From NCBI GenBank assembly GCA_943330855.2, contig CALQJI020000031.1:1-52964 (forward strand): a stretch of DNA of 52,964 nucleotides. Direction: 5' to 3'. Made by a program: the position numbers and the translations under genes. The stretch comes from Klebsiella pneumoniae. Lineage in GTDB: Bacteria > Verrucomicrobiota > Verrucomicrobiia > Limisphaerales > SXTU01. The notes beneath the pieces are model-generated. The model searched no databases and was not told the origin of the DNA. It was given only the letters and a program-made list of their open reading frames with translations. Below are positions 27,133-39,647 of the stretch, one piece after another; the stretch's first letter is position 1, and every line of letters begins with the position of its first letter.

Positions 27133-27166
27133 GCGAACCAATCCGCCTCCTGACCTCGGCGGCTAC
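27101..27166. repeat. GTAGCCGCCGAGGT palindrome, copy 1
   Basis: A 25-bp left arm (27101-27125) starting GTAGCCGCCGAGGT and a right arm (27142-27166) ending ACCTCGGCGGCTAC pair with two mismatches. The left arm codes for the last residues of the HAD-Nudix protein. The right arm ends 6 bp before the folB start. A second copy is at 39562-39631. Confidence 0.85.
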
Positions 27167-27172
27167 ATACTC

Positions 27173-27523
27173 ATGGACACCATCACCCTCGCTGACCTCG
27201 AAGTTCACTACCACGTCGGCGTGCCGGACGCAGAGCGCGCGCGGCCGCAGCGGTTGCTGCTCACCGTGGAGATGCAGCGCGACTTCACCCGCGCCGCCGC
27301 GAGCGACGACCTGCGCGAGACGATTGACTACTACGCCGTGTCGCGCCGGCTGCTCACCTTCGGCGAGGGTCGGAGCTGGAAGTTGATTGAGAAGCTCGCG
27401 GCGGACATCGCGGCGTTGGTGCTGTCGGACTTCGGAGCCGAGGCGGTGAGCGTGGAGGTGAAGAAGTTTATCATTCCCGAGACGCGTCACGTCAGCGTTC
27501 GGCTGACGAGGCGGAAGGGGTGA
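27173..27523 (+). CDS. folB: Dihydroneopterin aldolase-family protein
   Basis: The 116-residue protein fits FolB: DTITLADLEVHYHVGVPDAE, RPQRLLLTVEMQRDF, the segment ETIDYYAVSRRL, and the C-terminal VSVEVKKFIIPETRHVSVRL. FolB cleaves dihydroneopterin in folate synthesis in the cytoplasm; related pterin epimerases look similar. Size is normal. No other fol genes are near. The ATG at 27173 was chosen over 27113, which lies in the palindrome. Confidence 0.85.
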   Translation: MDTITLADLEVHYHVGVPDAERARPQRLLLTVEMQRDFTRAAASDDLRETIDYYAVSRRLLTFGEGRSWKLIEKLAADIAALVLSDFGAEAVSVEVKKFIIPETRHVSVRLTRRKG

Positions 27524-27600
27524 AGAGTGGTTAGAATTAGTGGAGCCGCAGCGGGCGGGCCGCTCGACTCAGACTAAGCACTAATTACTAATCACTTTCC
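27524..27600. repeat. Palindromic repeat, family with GTGATTAGTAATTAG core, copy 2
   Basis: The left arm AGAGTGGTTAGAATTAGTG (27524-27542) lies directly after the folB stop. The right arm (27573-27600) ends with the same 20 bp as copy 1 and stops 6 bp before the subtilase gene's 3' end. Confidence 0.75.
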
Positions 27601-27606
27601 CTGCCC

Positions 27607-28974
27607 TCACTTCTTCACGCCGAACACCTCCACCAGCTTGCTCCTCAGCGCCGCCGCGCTCGCGCCGGTGCTCGCCGCCATCCCCGCCGCGAGGCCGGAG
27701 ATGTAGGCCGTCGAGGCCGACGTGCCGCTCACGTAATAGGTCCGCCCGCCGAACTGGATGATGCTGGAGCCGGGCGCGATGACATCCACGAAGTCACCGC
27801 GATTCGCGTAGCTGGCGAGGCCGGTTTTGCCCCCCGCCGTCACCGCGAGCACCTCGGGGTAGGCGGCTGGATAATTGGGCTGGGTGGTCGGCTCGTTGCC
27901 GGCGGCGGCGATAAACAACACGCCGCGCTCGCTGCCCTTGATGATGACGTTGTGCAGGAACTGGCTGTCGCCCGCGCTGGCCAGACTGAGGTTGATGACC
28001 GTCGCGCCCGCGTTCAGCGCCTCGACGATGCCCTGCGCCACGTTGAACGTGCTCGTGCTCTCCGCGTTGCCATACACGTCCACCGGCAGCACGCGCACCG
28101 AAGTTGTCGCGCCCGATTCCTGCGTGGTCGCGAGGCCGCGCAGCAGCGTCTCGAACATCGAGGTGCCGTGCGTGGGGTTGGTGGTGCCCGGCGTCGCCTC
28201 GCCGGCCACGGAGACGCCGGGCAGGAGTAACTCGCTGAATGGCGAATTTTTCTGCACCGCCGCGTCAATCAGCCCCACGCGCAACTGCCCCGCCGGCGCG
28301 CTCGCGTCGGGCTTGAGATTCAGCGGCAGGGCCGAACTGGCGGCCCGCAGCTCGGCCGCTCCCGGACGCGGGATGGCGTGATTGTAATCCACGTCGAAGT
28401 CGGCGCTCCCGTCCAGCGCGGCGGCGGCCTGTCGCGCGGCGTTCTCGTCCGCGAACTTCAGCCGGTAAGCGCCGAACTGGTCCACGCGCCCGGTGACTTT
28501 CGCGCCGAGTCGCTTCGCGAGTTCGTCTGCGCTCTCCTTGCTGCCGGGCTTGCGGAGCAGGACGAGTTCATCCGCGATGGGTTTGGCCTTGGCTGGCTCG
28601 CGGCGCAACACGGCTTGCGTGGCGTCGCCGAGGGAGGTGCGAAAGACGAAGAGCTTGGCGGGCGCATTTGGCTGCGGCACCACGGCGAAGCTGAGTTCGC
28701 CCAGCAACCGCCCGAGCGCATCGCCGGGTGAGAGGTTGGTGAACCGCACGGACACCGGCCTCCTGAGCTGAGTGTCCGGCTGCACGAAGATCTGCCAACC
28801 CGTGGTCTCGGCTAGGTGTTCGAGCAGTTGCGGCAGCGACCAGCCGTCAATGTCCGCGTCCACGGGTTGGTTGCCGCCGCGCCAGACCAGCTTGTCCGCC
28901 GCGCGCGACAGCTCAGCGGCAAACGCGAGCGACAGCAGCGCGAGGCACAGGCCGGTGCGGAGAGCGCGGTTCAT
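27607..28974 (-). CDS. Secreted subtilisin-like (S8) serine protease with N-terminal STN-like and propeptide-like regions
   Basis: The 455-residue protein has a signal peptide (LCLALLSLAFAAELSRAAD). Residues about 28-112 resemble a secretin/TonB short N-terminal domain (PVSVRFTNLSPGDALGRLLG). Residues about 135-200 resemble a subtilase propeptide (DELVLLRKPGSKESADELAK and RLGAKV). The S8 domain follows with D237 (VGLIDAAV), H269 (THGTSM), N360 (AAAGNEP) and S419 (SGTSAST), so the triad is complete. It should act outside the cytoplasm. An STN-like module on a protease is unusual and hints at envelope association. Confidence 0.85.
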   Translation of the reverse strand: MNRALRTGLCLALLSLAFAAELSRAADKLVWRGGNQPVDADIDGWSLPQLLEHLAETTGWQIFVQPDTQLRRPVSVRFTNLSPGDALGRLLGELSFAVVPQPNAPAKLFVFRTSLGDATQAVLRREPAKAKPIADELVLLRKPGSKESADELAKRLGAKVTGRVDQFGAYRLKFADENAARQAAAALDGSADFDVDYNHAIPRPGAAELRAASSALPLNLKPDASAPAGQLRVGLIDAAVQKNSPFSELLLPGVSVAGEATPGTTNPTHGTSMFETLLRGLATTQESGATTSVRVLPVDVYGNAESTSTFNVAQGIVEALNAGATVINLSLASAGDSQFLHNVIIKGSERGVLFIAAAGNEPTTQPNYPAAYPEVLAVTAGGKTGLASYANRGDFVDVIAPGSSIIQFGGRTYYVSGTSASTAYISGLAAGMAASTGASAAALRSKLVEVFGVKK

Positions 28975-29077
28975 GAGTCACTCATAGCATCCAGGCAGCG
29001 CGGCTGCGAGCCGTGTTTCCGAGTGCATGGCTGAACAAGGAAGGCTGCTTACGGATGGCTTCCCCGCAAGCCGCGCA

Positions 29078-31681
<2,604 letters not shown>

Positions 31682-31880
31682 GAACGAGACATTGCAGCCG
31701 CAGTGCCAGCGGAGGAAGGGCGAGAATTGGCGGGAACGATGCGGGGGTTGACGCGGTGGCTCAGTCAGCGACGGCACAGGTGAGCCACTGTGTCGCGCTG
31801 GAGATCGGATGCTTACGTCCGCAGCCTCTGCTGGAGCACAGAACGAAACGGCCGACGAGGGCGTCCGCGCTCCTTCAGCC

Positions 31881-32651
31881 TCAGAAATCCGTGTTCGCGT
31901 CCTTGAGGTCCAACTCCTTCAACCAAGTGTTGCGGTAGCGCACATCGTGGCCTTCGCACTGGAGCTTCAAGCCCTGCGGGGAGTCGGTGATGCCTTTGCC
32001 CTTGTCGTTGCCGCCGTCCACGCCGGAATTCGCGCCGCCCCAGACCTGGCTGATCTCGATGTTCTTGTGAACTTTCTGACCGTTGAAATACATCGAGACC
32101 ATCGCTTTTTCGGTGCGTTGGCCGTCCTTGAACCGCGCGGCGCGGAAGACGATGTCGTAGCTGTTCCATTTCCCGAGGCCGGCGAACGCGTGATACGGCG
32201 ACTCGGTCTCGTTGATCACCGCGCCCATGCCGTGCTTGGTCTTATCACCTTCCATGATTTGGATTTCGTAGCGGTTCTGGAGATACACGCCGCTGTTGCC
32301 GCGCGGGTTCATCACGAGGAACTCGATGTGGAGGCGGAAGTCGCGGTAAGCCTTCTTCGTCACGATATCCGCTGTGCCGTATTTGCCGCCGAGGGCCACG
32401 GGGTCATCGGTTTGCACCACCGTGCCCTTGTCCACGGAGTCCTCCACGATCTTCCACTTGATGGGGAGCGACGATGCGAAACGCGGCCCCTGCCAGTAGG
32501 TCCATTTGTCATCCAGCATCTTGCGTGAGCCATCGATGATAACTTCCGCGCCGGCCGTGGGCTTGGCCCCGACGCCGATGGATGGGTCGGCGGCGGTGGC
32601 GGTGGCGACAGCGAAAATGGAGACGAACAGCGAGCGAAGCAGGTAGTGCAT
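31881..32651 (-). CDS. Secreted DUF1080 (3-keto-disaccharide hydrolase family) protein
   Basis: The 256-residue protein has a signal peptide ([20 protein letters not shown]) and the DUF1080 concanavalin-like pattern: DDKWTYWQG, then [38 protein letters not shown] and [20 protein letters not shown]. Members hydrolyse 3-keto-glycosides or serve as sugar-binding domains. It is the only gene in its unit, divergent from the large PSD1 gene. Confidence 0.87.
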   Translation of the reverse strand: MHYLLRSLFVSIFAVATATAADPSIGVGAKPTAGAEVIIDGSRKMLDDKWTYWQGPRFASSLPIKWKIVEDSVDKGTVVQTDDPVALGGKYGTADIVTKKAYRDFRLHIEFLVMNPRGNSGVYLQNRYEIQIMEGDKTKHGMGAVINETESPYHAFAGLGKWNSYDIVFRAARFKDGQRTEKAMVSMYFNGQKVHKNIEISQVWGGANSGVDGGNDKGKGITDSPQGLKLQCEGHDVRYRNTWLKELDLKDANTDF

Positions 32652-32736
32652 GGCAGTGATTGATTTTGTTGGCCGGGGTTATGAACGACTTGCCCGCGTA
32701 AGGCAAACAGTGGTTCGGAGGACGGAAGTCAAAAAA

Positions 32737-32805
32737 CAGCGGTCAGCGGTCAGCGGTCAGGAGTCAGCCATACCACCGACGACTCAGGCTGACTTCTGAC
32801 CGCTG
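32737..32805. repeat. AGCGGTC tandem array with inverted partner
   Basis: CAGCGGTC occurs three times in tandem from 32737. CAGCGGTCAGGAGTCAGCC (32751-32769) pairs with 32787-32805 over 19 bp with one mismatch around a 17-base loop. It lies in the divergent gap before the PSD1 gene at 32888. Copies of GCTGACCGCTG recur near 41655-41690. Confidence 0.75.
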
Positions 32806-32887
32806 GCCTCTGAATCAGCACTTTCCCCCCGTTGCGTTCCCGCCCGCAGACGAGCATGGTCGCATGAACTAAAGCCTCATTGCCGCC

Positions 32888-35800
32888 ATGCAGATGCTCC
32901 GCCAATTCGCCTCCGCCCTCGCTTGCGGCCTGATCATCTCCGCTTCCAGCCGCGCCGCCGCGCCTGTGCCTGCGCCGAAGCTCACTCCCGCGCAGGTGGA
33001 TTTCTTTGAGAAGAAAGTCCGGCCCGTGCTGGTGAAGGATTGTTACAAGTGCCACTCCGCAGAGGGCGGGCGCATCAAGGGCGGCCTCCGGGTGGACACC
33101 CGCGACGGCCTGCTTAAGGGCGGCGACTCCGGGCCCGCCATCATCCCCGGCAACCCCGACCGCAGCCCCCTCATCCGCGCCATCCGCTACCGCGACAGCG
33201 CTCTCCAGATGCCGCCGGACGACAAGAAACTCCCTGCCGCGCAAATCGCCGACCTCGAAGCCTGGGTCCGCATGGGCGCGCCCGACCCGCGCGCCGACGC
33301 CCCGAACAAATACGGCGCGGCCCTCACCGACCCGAAGCAGCACTGGAGCTTCCAGCCCATCTTCAAGCCCATCATCCCTGACTTCCGCAAGGACTGGACC
33401 CCGCTCGCGCGCAACGCGATTGACCACTACGTCTTCGCCACGCTGGAGGCCAAGCAACTTACGCCCTCGCCGCTCGCGGACAAGACCACCCTCATCCGCC
33501 GCGCGACGTTCAACCTCACCGGCCTCCCGCCAACGCTCGCCGAGGTGGACGCCTTCCTCGCCGACGAATCGCCGCAAGCCTTTGAGAAAATCGTAGACCG
33601 CCTGCTCGCGTCCCCGCGCTACGGCGAGCGCTGGGGCCGCCACTGGCTTGATGTCGCGCGCTACGGCGACACCACCGGACGACGGAACAACAACCGCGGC
33701 GAGACGCGTTACCTCCACTCGCATACCTACCGCGACTGGGTCATCAAGTCCTTTAACGACGACCGCCCCTTCGACCAGTTTGCCAAACTCCAAATCGCAG
33801 CGGACCGACTCGTCGGGGAGGAAGAGTCCAAAGTCCAAAGTCCCAAGCCCAAAGCCGCCGCCGACGCAGCGGAGAAAACGCCCGCCCTTCAACCTTCAAC
33901 TTTCAACCTTCAACCGTCGCGCAGCGACCTCGCCGCGCTGGGCTTCATCACGCTCGGCCCTCGACTGAACAACAACGCGGACGACCTGATTGACGACCGC
34001 ATTGACGTGGTGACGAAGGGCTTCCTCGCGTTGTCCGTGACGTGTGCGCGCTGCCACGACCACAAGTTCGACCCGATCCCCACGCTGGATTACTACGCGC
34101 TGCACGGCGTCTTCTCCAGCAGCACGGAGCCGCGCGAGGGCGTGGAACTGCCGAGCAACAAAGACACGCCGGAGTTCCAAGAGTTTCAGAAAGCGGTCAC
34201 CGAGGCGGAGGACACGCAGAAGAAATACGAGGACGCACTGCGCGGTCGCGCACGCTCGGAGTTGGTCGCGCGCATCAGCGATTACCTCAAGGCGCTCCAC
34301 GACTTCAGCCACCCGACGAACACCGCGCCGATGGGTCAGTTCATGACGCGCCGCAACCTGCTGCCCGCCGTCGCGGCTGGCTGGAAGGACGCGCTCGACA
34401 AGGCCAAGACTAAGCACCACCCCGTGCTCTCCGTCTGGCACGAGTTCACCGCCTTGCCGGCGACGAACTTCCTCAAAGCCGCCACGCCCATCTCGCTGCG
34501 TCTGCGCGCGGCTGGCGACACGAACAAGCTGGTCAACCCGTTGGTCGCCCGCGCCCTCACTTCGCCGCCGGGCTCCATCGCGGTGGTGGCGACAAACCTC
34601 GCTCGGCTCTTCACGGACGCCAACGCGCGCTGGGCGCAGCTCGCCACGCAGCACGCCGCCCGAGTGCGCTCTGGCTCGACGAATCTCGTCCCCGCGCCCA
34701 CGGGTCTGCCGGATGCCGCGCAGGAGGAAATCCGCCGTGTCCTCTACGACCCCGCTTCGCCCGCGCATCTCTTCACCGACGAGAAGGTCGAGGCCTCGTT
34801 CCAGCGCGTCCGCACACTGGGCAACGTGCGCACCGAGCAGCAGCGGCTCGCGCGGGTGGTGGAGGACATCCGCACTTCGCATCCCGGTGCCCCGCCCCGC
34901 GCGGTGGTGCTCAACGACTCGCCGCAGCCGCGCGACAGCTACGTCTACATCAAGGGCAACCGTGGTAGTCGTGGCCCAAACGCGCCGCGCCAGTTCCTTA
35001 AAATTCTCTCGGACGACAACCGCCAGCCCTTCCGCGACGGCAGCGGGCGACTGGAGTTGGCGAAGGAAATTGCCTCGCCGGACAACCCACTCACCGCGCG
35101 CGTGATGGTGAACCGCGTGTGGCTCCACCAGTTCGGCGAGGGCATCGTGCGGACACCGAACGACTTTGGCCTCCGCTCCGAGCCGCCCACGCACCCGGAG
35201 TTGCTCGACTACCTTGCGTGGCAGTTCATGGAGCAGGGCTGGTCCGTGAAGAAGTTACAAAAGCTCATCATGCTCTCACACGCGTGGCAGCAGAGCAGCG
35301 AGGATAACCCGCGTTACGCGCAGGTGGACCCGGAGAACCGCTGGCTCTGGCAGCAGAACCGACGGCGGCTGGAGTTCGAGGCGTTGCGCGACACGGTGCT
35401 CCACATCGGCGGCAAGCTGGACTTCAAGATGGGCGGCCCTGCCGAGCCGCTGGACCGCCCTGACCGCGAGGGCGAATACTCCGACCGCCGCAGCGTATAT
35501 GGCCTCGTGGACCGCGCCAATATGCCGAACATGTTCGGCGCTTTCGACTTCGCCAACCCCGACATCAGCACCGGCCAGCGCAACAACACCGTCGTCCCGC
35601 AACAGGCGCTCTTCATGATGAACAGCCCGTTGGTCATCGAGCAGGCGCGCAATACGGTTCAGCGCGGTGATTTGAAATCCCTGCCCAACGACCTCGAGCG
35701 CGTGAAGATGCTCTACCGCCTCATCTACTCGCGCTTGCCGACCGACACGGAGCTCAAGCTCGCGCTCAACTATCTCTTCAGCGAGATGTCCGCGCCGCGC

Positions 35801-36424
35801 GGCCCGCTGCCCGGCCAGCCGCCGTGGGAATACGGCCTCGGCAGCGTGGACAATCGCACGGGTCGGGTTGGCGCATTCTGGCCGTTGCTCTACAGCCCGC
35901 AGTCGCGCTTCTACCAATCCACGCCGCGCATCCCGGATTCGCGCGCGGGTTATTTCCACCTGTCGGCGAACGGCGGCCATCCGGGCCTGATGTTGATGCA
36001 GTCCGCCATCCGCCGCTGGACGGCGATGGACGACATGCTTGTGAGCATTGAGGGCACGCTCGCGCACAGCGGCCAGAACAGTGATGGCGTGCAGGGCCAA
36101 ATCATCTTCAGCGCCGCCGGGGCAATCGCACGCGGGGTGGCGCTGCGCAGTGAAGCGTCGCTAACCGTTCCACGGGTGAAGGTGAGTGCGGGCGACACGA
36201 TTGACTTCGTCGTGGATGGCCGCACGGGCGGCGTGAACGACACATTTACGTGGACCGCAGTCATCAAAGAACTCGACGTGAAGCAAACGCCGCCCACGGC
36301 TACCGGCAAACAGTGGAGCTCCCAGCGCGACTTCGCCGCGCCGGTGGCCGCCCGCCGCCTCTACCCGTGGGAGAAGCTCGCGCAGGTGCTGCTGGAGACG
36401 AACGAACTGACGTTTGTGAACTGA
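32888..36424 (+). CDS. Large PSD1-type protein with PSCyt1 haem-like domain (PSCyt1-DUF1549-DUF1553)
   Basis: The 1178-residue secreted protein starts MQMLRQFASALACGLIISAS. PSCyt1 has the haem-binding-like CxxCH (C52, C55, H56 in DCYKCHSAEGGRIKGGLRVD). DUF1549 has LTGLPPTLAEVDAF, SPRYGERWGRHWLDVARYGD and CARCHDHKFDPIP. DUF1553 has RVMVNRVWLHQFGEGIVRTP, and about 140 extra residues precede the typical ending LLETNELTFVN. The family is widespread in Planctomycetes and Verrucomicrobia and usually pairs with DUF1501; here the partner is not adjacent. A repeat-encoded stretch (ESKVQSPKPKA and QPSTFNLQPS) interrupts DUF1549. The stop codon overlaps the end of a MITE-like element. Confidence 0.9.
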   Translation: MQMLRQFASALACGLIISASSRAAAPVPAPKLTPAQVDFFEKKVRPVLVKDCYKCHSAEGGRIKGGLRVDTRDGLLKGGDSGPAIIPGNPDRSPLIRAIRYRDSALQMPPDDKKLPAAQIADLEAWVRMGAPDPRADAPNKYGAALTDPKQHWSFQPIFKPIIPDFRKDWTPLARNAIDHYVFATLEAKQLTPSPLADKTTLIRRATFNLTGLPPTLAEVDAFLADESPQAFEKIVDRLLASPRYGERWGRHWLDVARYGDTTGRRNNNRGETRYLHSHTYRDWVIKSFNDDRPFDQFAKLQIAADRLVGEEESKVQSPKPKAAADAAEKTPALQPSTFNLQPSRSDLAALGFITLGPRLNNNADDLIDDRIDVVTKGFLALSVTCARCHDHKFDPIPTLDYYALHGVFSSSTEPREGVELPSNKDTPEFQEFQKAVTEAEDTQKKYEDALRGRARSELVARISDYLKALHDFSHPTNTAPMGQFMTRRNLLPAVAAGWKDALDKAKTKHHPVLSVWHEFTALPATNFLKAATPISLRLRAAGDTNKLVNPLVARALTSPPGSIAVVATNLARLFTDANARWAQLATQHAARVRSGSTNLVPAPTGLPDAAQEEIRRVLYDPASPAHLFTDEKVEASFQRVRTLGNVRTEQQRLARVVEDIRTSHPGAPPRAVVLNDSPQPRDSYVYIKGNRGSRGPNAPRQFLKILSDDNRQPFRDGSGRLELAKEIASPDNPLTARVMVNRVWLHQFGEGIVRTPNDFGLRSEPPTHPELLDYLAWQFMEQGWSVKKLQKLIMLSHAWQQSSEDNPRYAQVDPENRWLWQQNRRRLEFEALRDTVLHIGGKLDFKMGGPAEPLDRPDREGEYSDRRSVYGLVDRANMPNMFGAFDFANPDISTGQRNNTVVPQQALFMMNSPLVIEQARNTVQRGDLKSLPNDLERVKMLYRLIYSRLPTDTELKLALNYLFSEMSAPRGPLPGQPPWEYGLGSVDNRTGRVGAFWPLLYSPQSRFYQSTPRIPDSRAGYFHLSANGGHPGLMLMQSAIRRWTAMDDMLVSIEGTLAHSGQNSDGVQGQIIFSAAGAIARGVALRSEASLTVPRVKVSAGDTIDFVVDGRTGGVNDTFTWTAVIKELDVKQTPPTATGKQWSSQRDFAAPVAARRLYPWEKLAQVLLETNELTFVN
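33825..33915 (+). repeat. In-frame heptamer tracts inside the large PSD1 gene
   Basis: Two tracts lie close together: AGTCCAAAGTCCAAAGTCCC (33825-33856 in full) and CTTCAACCTTCAACTTTCAA continuing to 33915. They encode ESKVQSPKPKA and LQPSTFNLQPS. The first is at the same alignment position as the tract in the other PSD1 gene (17442-17473). The second belongs to the GTTGAAA family. Confidence 0.7.
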
Positions 36425-36564
36425 TACCAATTCCGAATGACATTTGATGGAAGGGCTTGGGGACGCGACGCCGCTGGTTCCCGCTCCCTTCGGCAGAGGA
36501 AGGGCGGCGGCGGGCGCCGTGGCGTCTGTTTGGCATGCCGCCGACTTGCATCGAGAATTGGTAT
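36424..36564. repeat. MITE-like element with ATACCAATTC terminal inverted repeats
   Basis: ATACCAATTC at 36424-36433 is exactly inverted as GAATTGGTAT at 36555-36564, and similarity extends a few bases inward (CGAATG / CGATG). The 141-bp element has no ORF of its own and begins on the last base of the PSD1 stop codon. The rest of the 316-bp gap (36565-36740) shows no gene or clear signal. Confidence 0.65.
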
Positions 36565-36740
36565 GAAGTGGAGTGCGGCGGCCGGGCGCGGTGCCGAGGC
36601 ATCTGGCCGCTCTGCAATGACCTTGCTGGACGGTGTGCCGCACGGCTTCGGGGCAATGCGAGCGAGCGTCCCTGCCTGCACAGAGCCCCTATTTTCCATG
36701 TGCATTGGCGCGGCCTCCCAGCATAGCCTCTGCGCCTTCT

Positions 36741-37889
36741 ATGGGTTTGCCAGCTCAGTTACACCAAGAGTTCGTGGGGGAATTCAAGCGCGAGCCGCAC
36801 ATCGTCCTGCGCGCAATCTGCGACATCATGGGTGAGGCCGGACTGACTTGGCTGGCTTGCGACGGCACGGTGCTGGCCTGCTTTTCCAAGCCCGCGGGTG
36901 GCGAGTTCATGCGGCACGACTACCGGATTTCGGAGGCGACTTCGCTGCTGGCTGGCACGGATGGGGAGCACCTGCTCTTTCAAGCGCGCTTTCCCGAAGC
37001 GGAGTTTGTCCTGCGCATCCCAACAGCTGAGGACGAGTCCCTGCAAAAGCTCGTCGCGTTGCAGGCCGACATCGGCTCGGTCAACACCGTTCGCGCACCG
37101 TCCGCGCTCACGCCCCATCTGGTTTGCGCAGCGGCGGCTTACGCGCTTGCGCAGGCTGACGGCGAACTCGCGAAGGAGGAGTTGGACTGGGTGGTCACGC
37201 ATTTTGGAAATCAAAACTCCTTCCGTCGCGGTGGATCGTGGGTCGTGAAACACGGCTTCGCCAAGCTCCTCACCGAGGCGGTGGGCCTGCTCACGCCCGT
37301 GCAGATGGAGGGCATCGTCTCGAGCCTCATTGGCCTGGGCTTCAGCGACAACCGGTTCTCGCGCGAAGAAAGCACCATGATCGAGGAGTGGCGGCTGGCA
37401 GCGGGCATGAGCGAGGAGCGGTATCAGCGCTGCTACGACACAATCCTGGCCACTGTCTCGGTGGGTTCGCTGGTCAACGAAACCCCTTCCGGGCAGGACT
37501 GGATGCCCGTGAACCTGCTGTGCGCCGGGCTGCTGGGCGTCATCCAGCATCATCCTGAAACCGCCGAGCGCCGCGTCAAGGCGCTGGAGCGGCGCATCCA
37601 GTCCACCGATGCCATCAATTCCGGGCAGACCTACTTGGAGCAACTGGGGGTGTCGGGACTGGTCTCTGTTCTCAACGGGATGCTCGAACCCGCGCAACGC
37701 CGGTGCGTGCTGGCCAATGTCCTCTGCGAGGCCCATCTGGACGACGAACCCTCACCGGAGGTGGCCGCTTATTTGCAACAGTTGCACGACGGCATGGGTG
37801 TCCCCACCGCCGACCACGAGGCGGACGCGCAGGTCTTCCGTGGCATGCGGGAGCCCACGCTCTTTCAAGAGCCTGCTGGCAGGAAGTAA
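36741..37889 (+). CDS. TerB-like (tellurite-resistance TerB fold) helical protein
   Basis: The 382-residue cytoplasmic protein has no signal peptide. From about residue 130 it contains TerB-like acidic helix motifs: AYALAQADGELAKEELDWVV, then LGFSDNRFSREESTMIEEWR, and a third similar stretch near the end (LCEAHLDDEPSPEVAAYLQQ). The first ~125 residues are not recognised. TerB-fold proteins act in metal or stress-linked complexes, but no other ter genes are nearby. The ATG at 36741 (MGLPAQLHQEF) was chosen over 36633 because the upstream residues look non-coding. Confidence 0.65.
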   Translation: MGLPAQLHQEFVGEFKREPHIVLRAICDIMGEAGLTWLACDGTVLACFSKPAGGEFMRHDYRISEATSLLAGTDGEHLLFQARFPEAEFVLRIPTAEDESLQKLVALQADIGSVNTVRAPSALTPHLVCAAAAYALAQADGELAKEELDWVVTHFGNQNSFRRGGSWVVKHGFAKLLTEAVGLLTPVQMEGIVSSLIGLGFSDNRFSREESTMIEEWRLAAGMSEERYQRCYDTILATVSVGSLVNETPSGQDWMPVNLLCAGLLGVIQHHPETAERRVKALERRIQSTDAINSGQTYLEQLGVSGLVSVLNGMLEPAQRRCVLANVLCEAHLDDEPSPEVAAYLQQLHDGMGVPTADHEADAQVFRGMREPTLFQEPAGRK

Positions 37890-37897
37890 CGAGGGGT

Positions 37898-37986
37898 TTT
37901 ATCAGGCGAGCAGGAGGGCAGGAGGGTAGCAGGAATGGCCCCGAAGCCATCGGTGTTTCTCCTGCCTTCCTGCTCTCCTGATAAAC
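37898..37986. repeat. TTTAT-AGGAGGGCAGGA palindrome, copy 1
   Basis: The left arm begins TTTATCAGGCGAGCAGGAGG, 8 bp after the TerB-like gene's stop. The right arm ends CCTTCCTGCTCTCCTGATAA. The arms pair around a loop near 37940. A second copy lies at 48208-48287. Confidence 0.75.
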
Positions 37987-38011
37987 TTCCCCGTCCCTGT
38001 CCGTTCCTGGT

Positions 38012-39496
<1,485 letters not shown>

Positions 39497-39561
39497 GGTG
39501 TGTTTAGACGGAGTGTCACGGAACGGGAGTTATGCGAAAGGAGAAAGTTAGTTCAGCACAA

Positions 39562-39631
39562 GTAGCCGCCGAGGTAAGGAGGCGGATGCACCTGCGCTCG
39601 GAAAACTCCGCCTCCTCACCTCGGCGGCTAC
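39562..39631. repeat. GTAGCCGCCGAGGT palindrome, copy 2
   Basis: The 25-bp arms at 39562-39586 and 39607-39631 pair with one mismatch around a 20-base loop. The arms are nearly identical to copy 1 at 27101-27166 while the loops differ. It sits between the sulfatase start and the stop of the response regulator gene. Confidence 0.88.
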
Positions 39632-39647
39632 GGAGTTGCGCCGCCCG

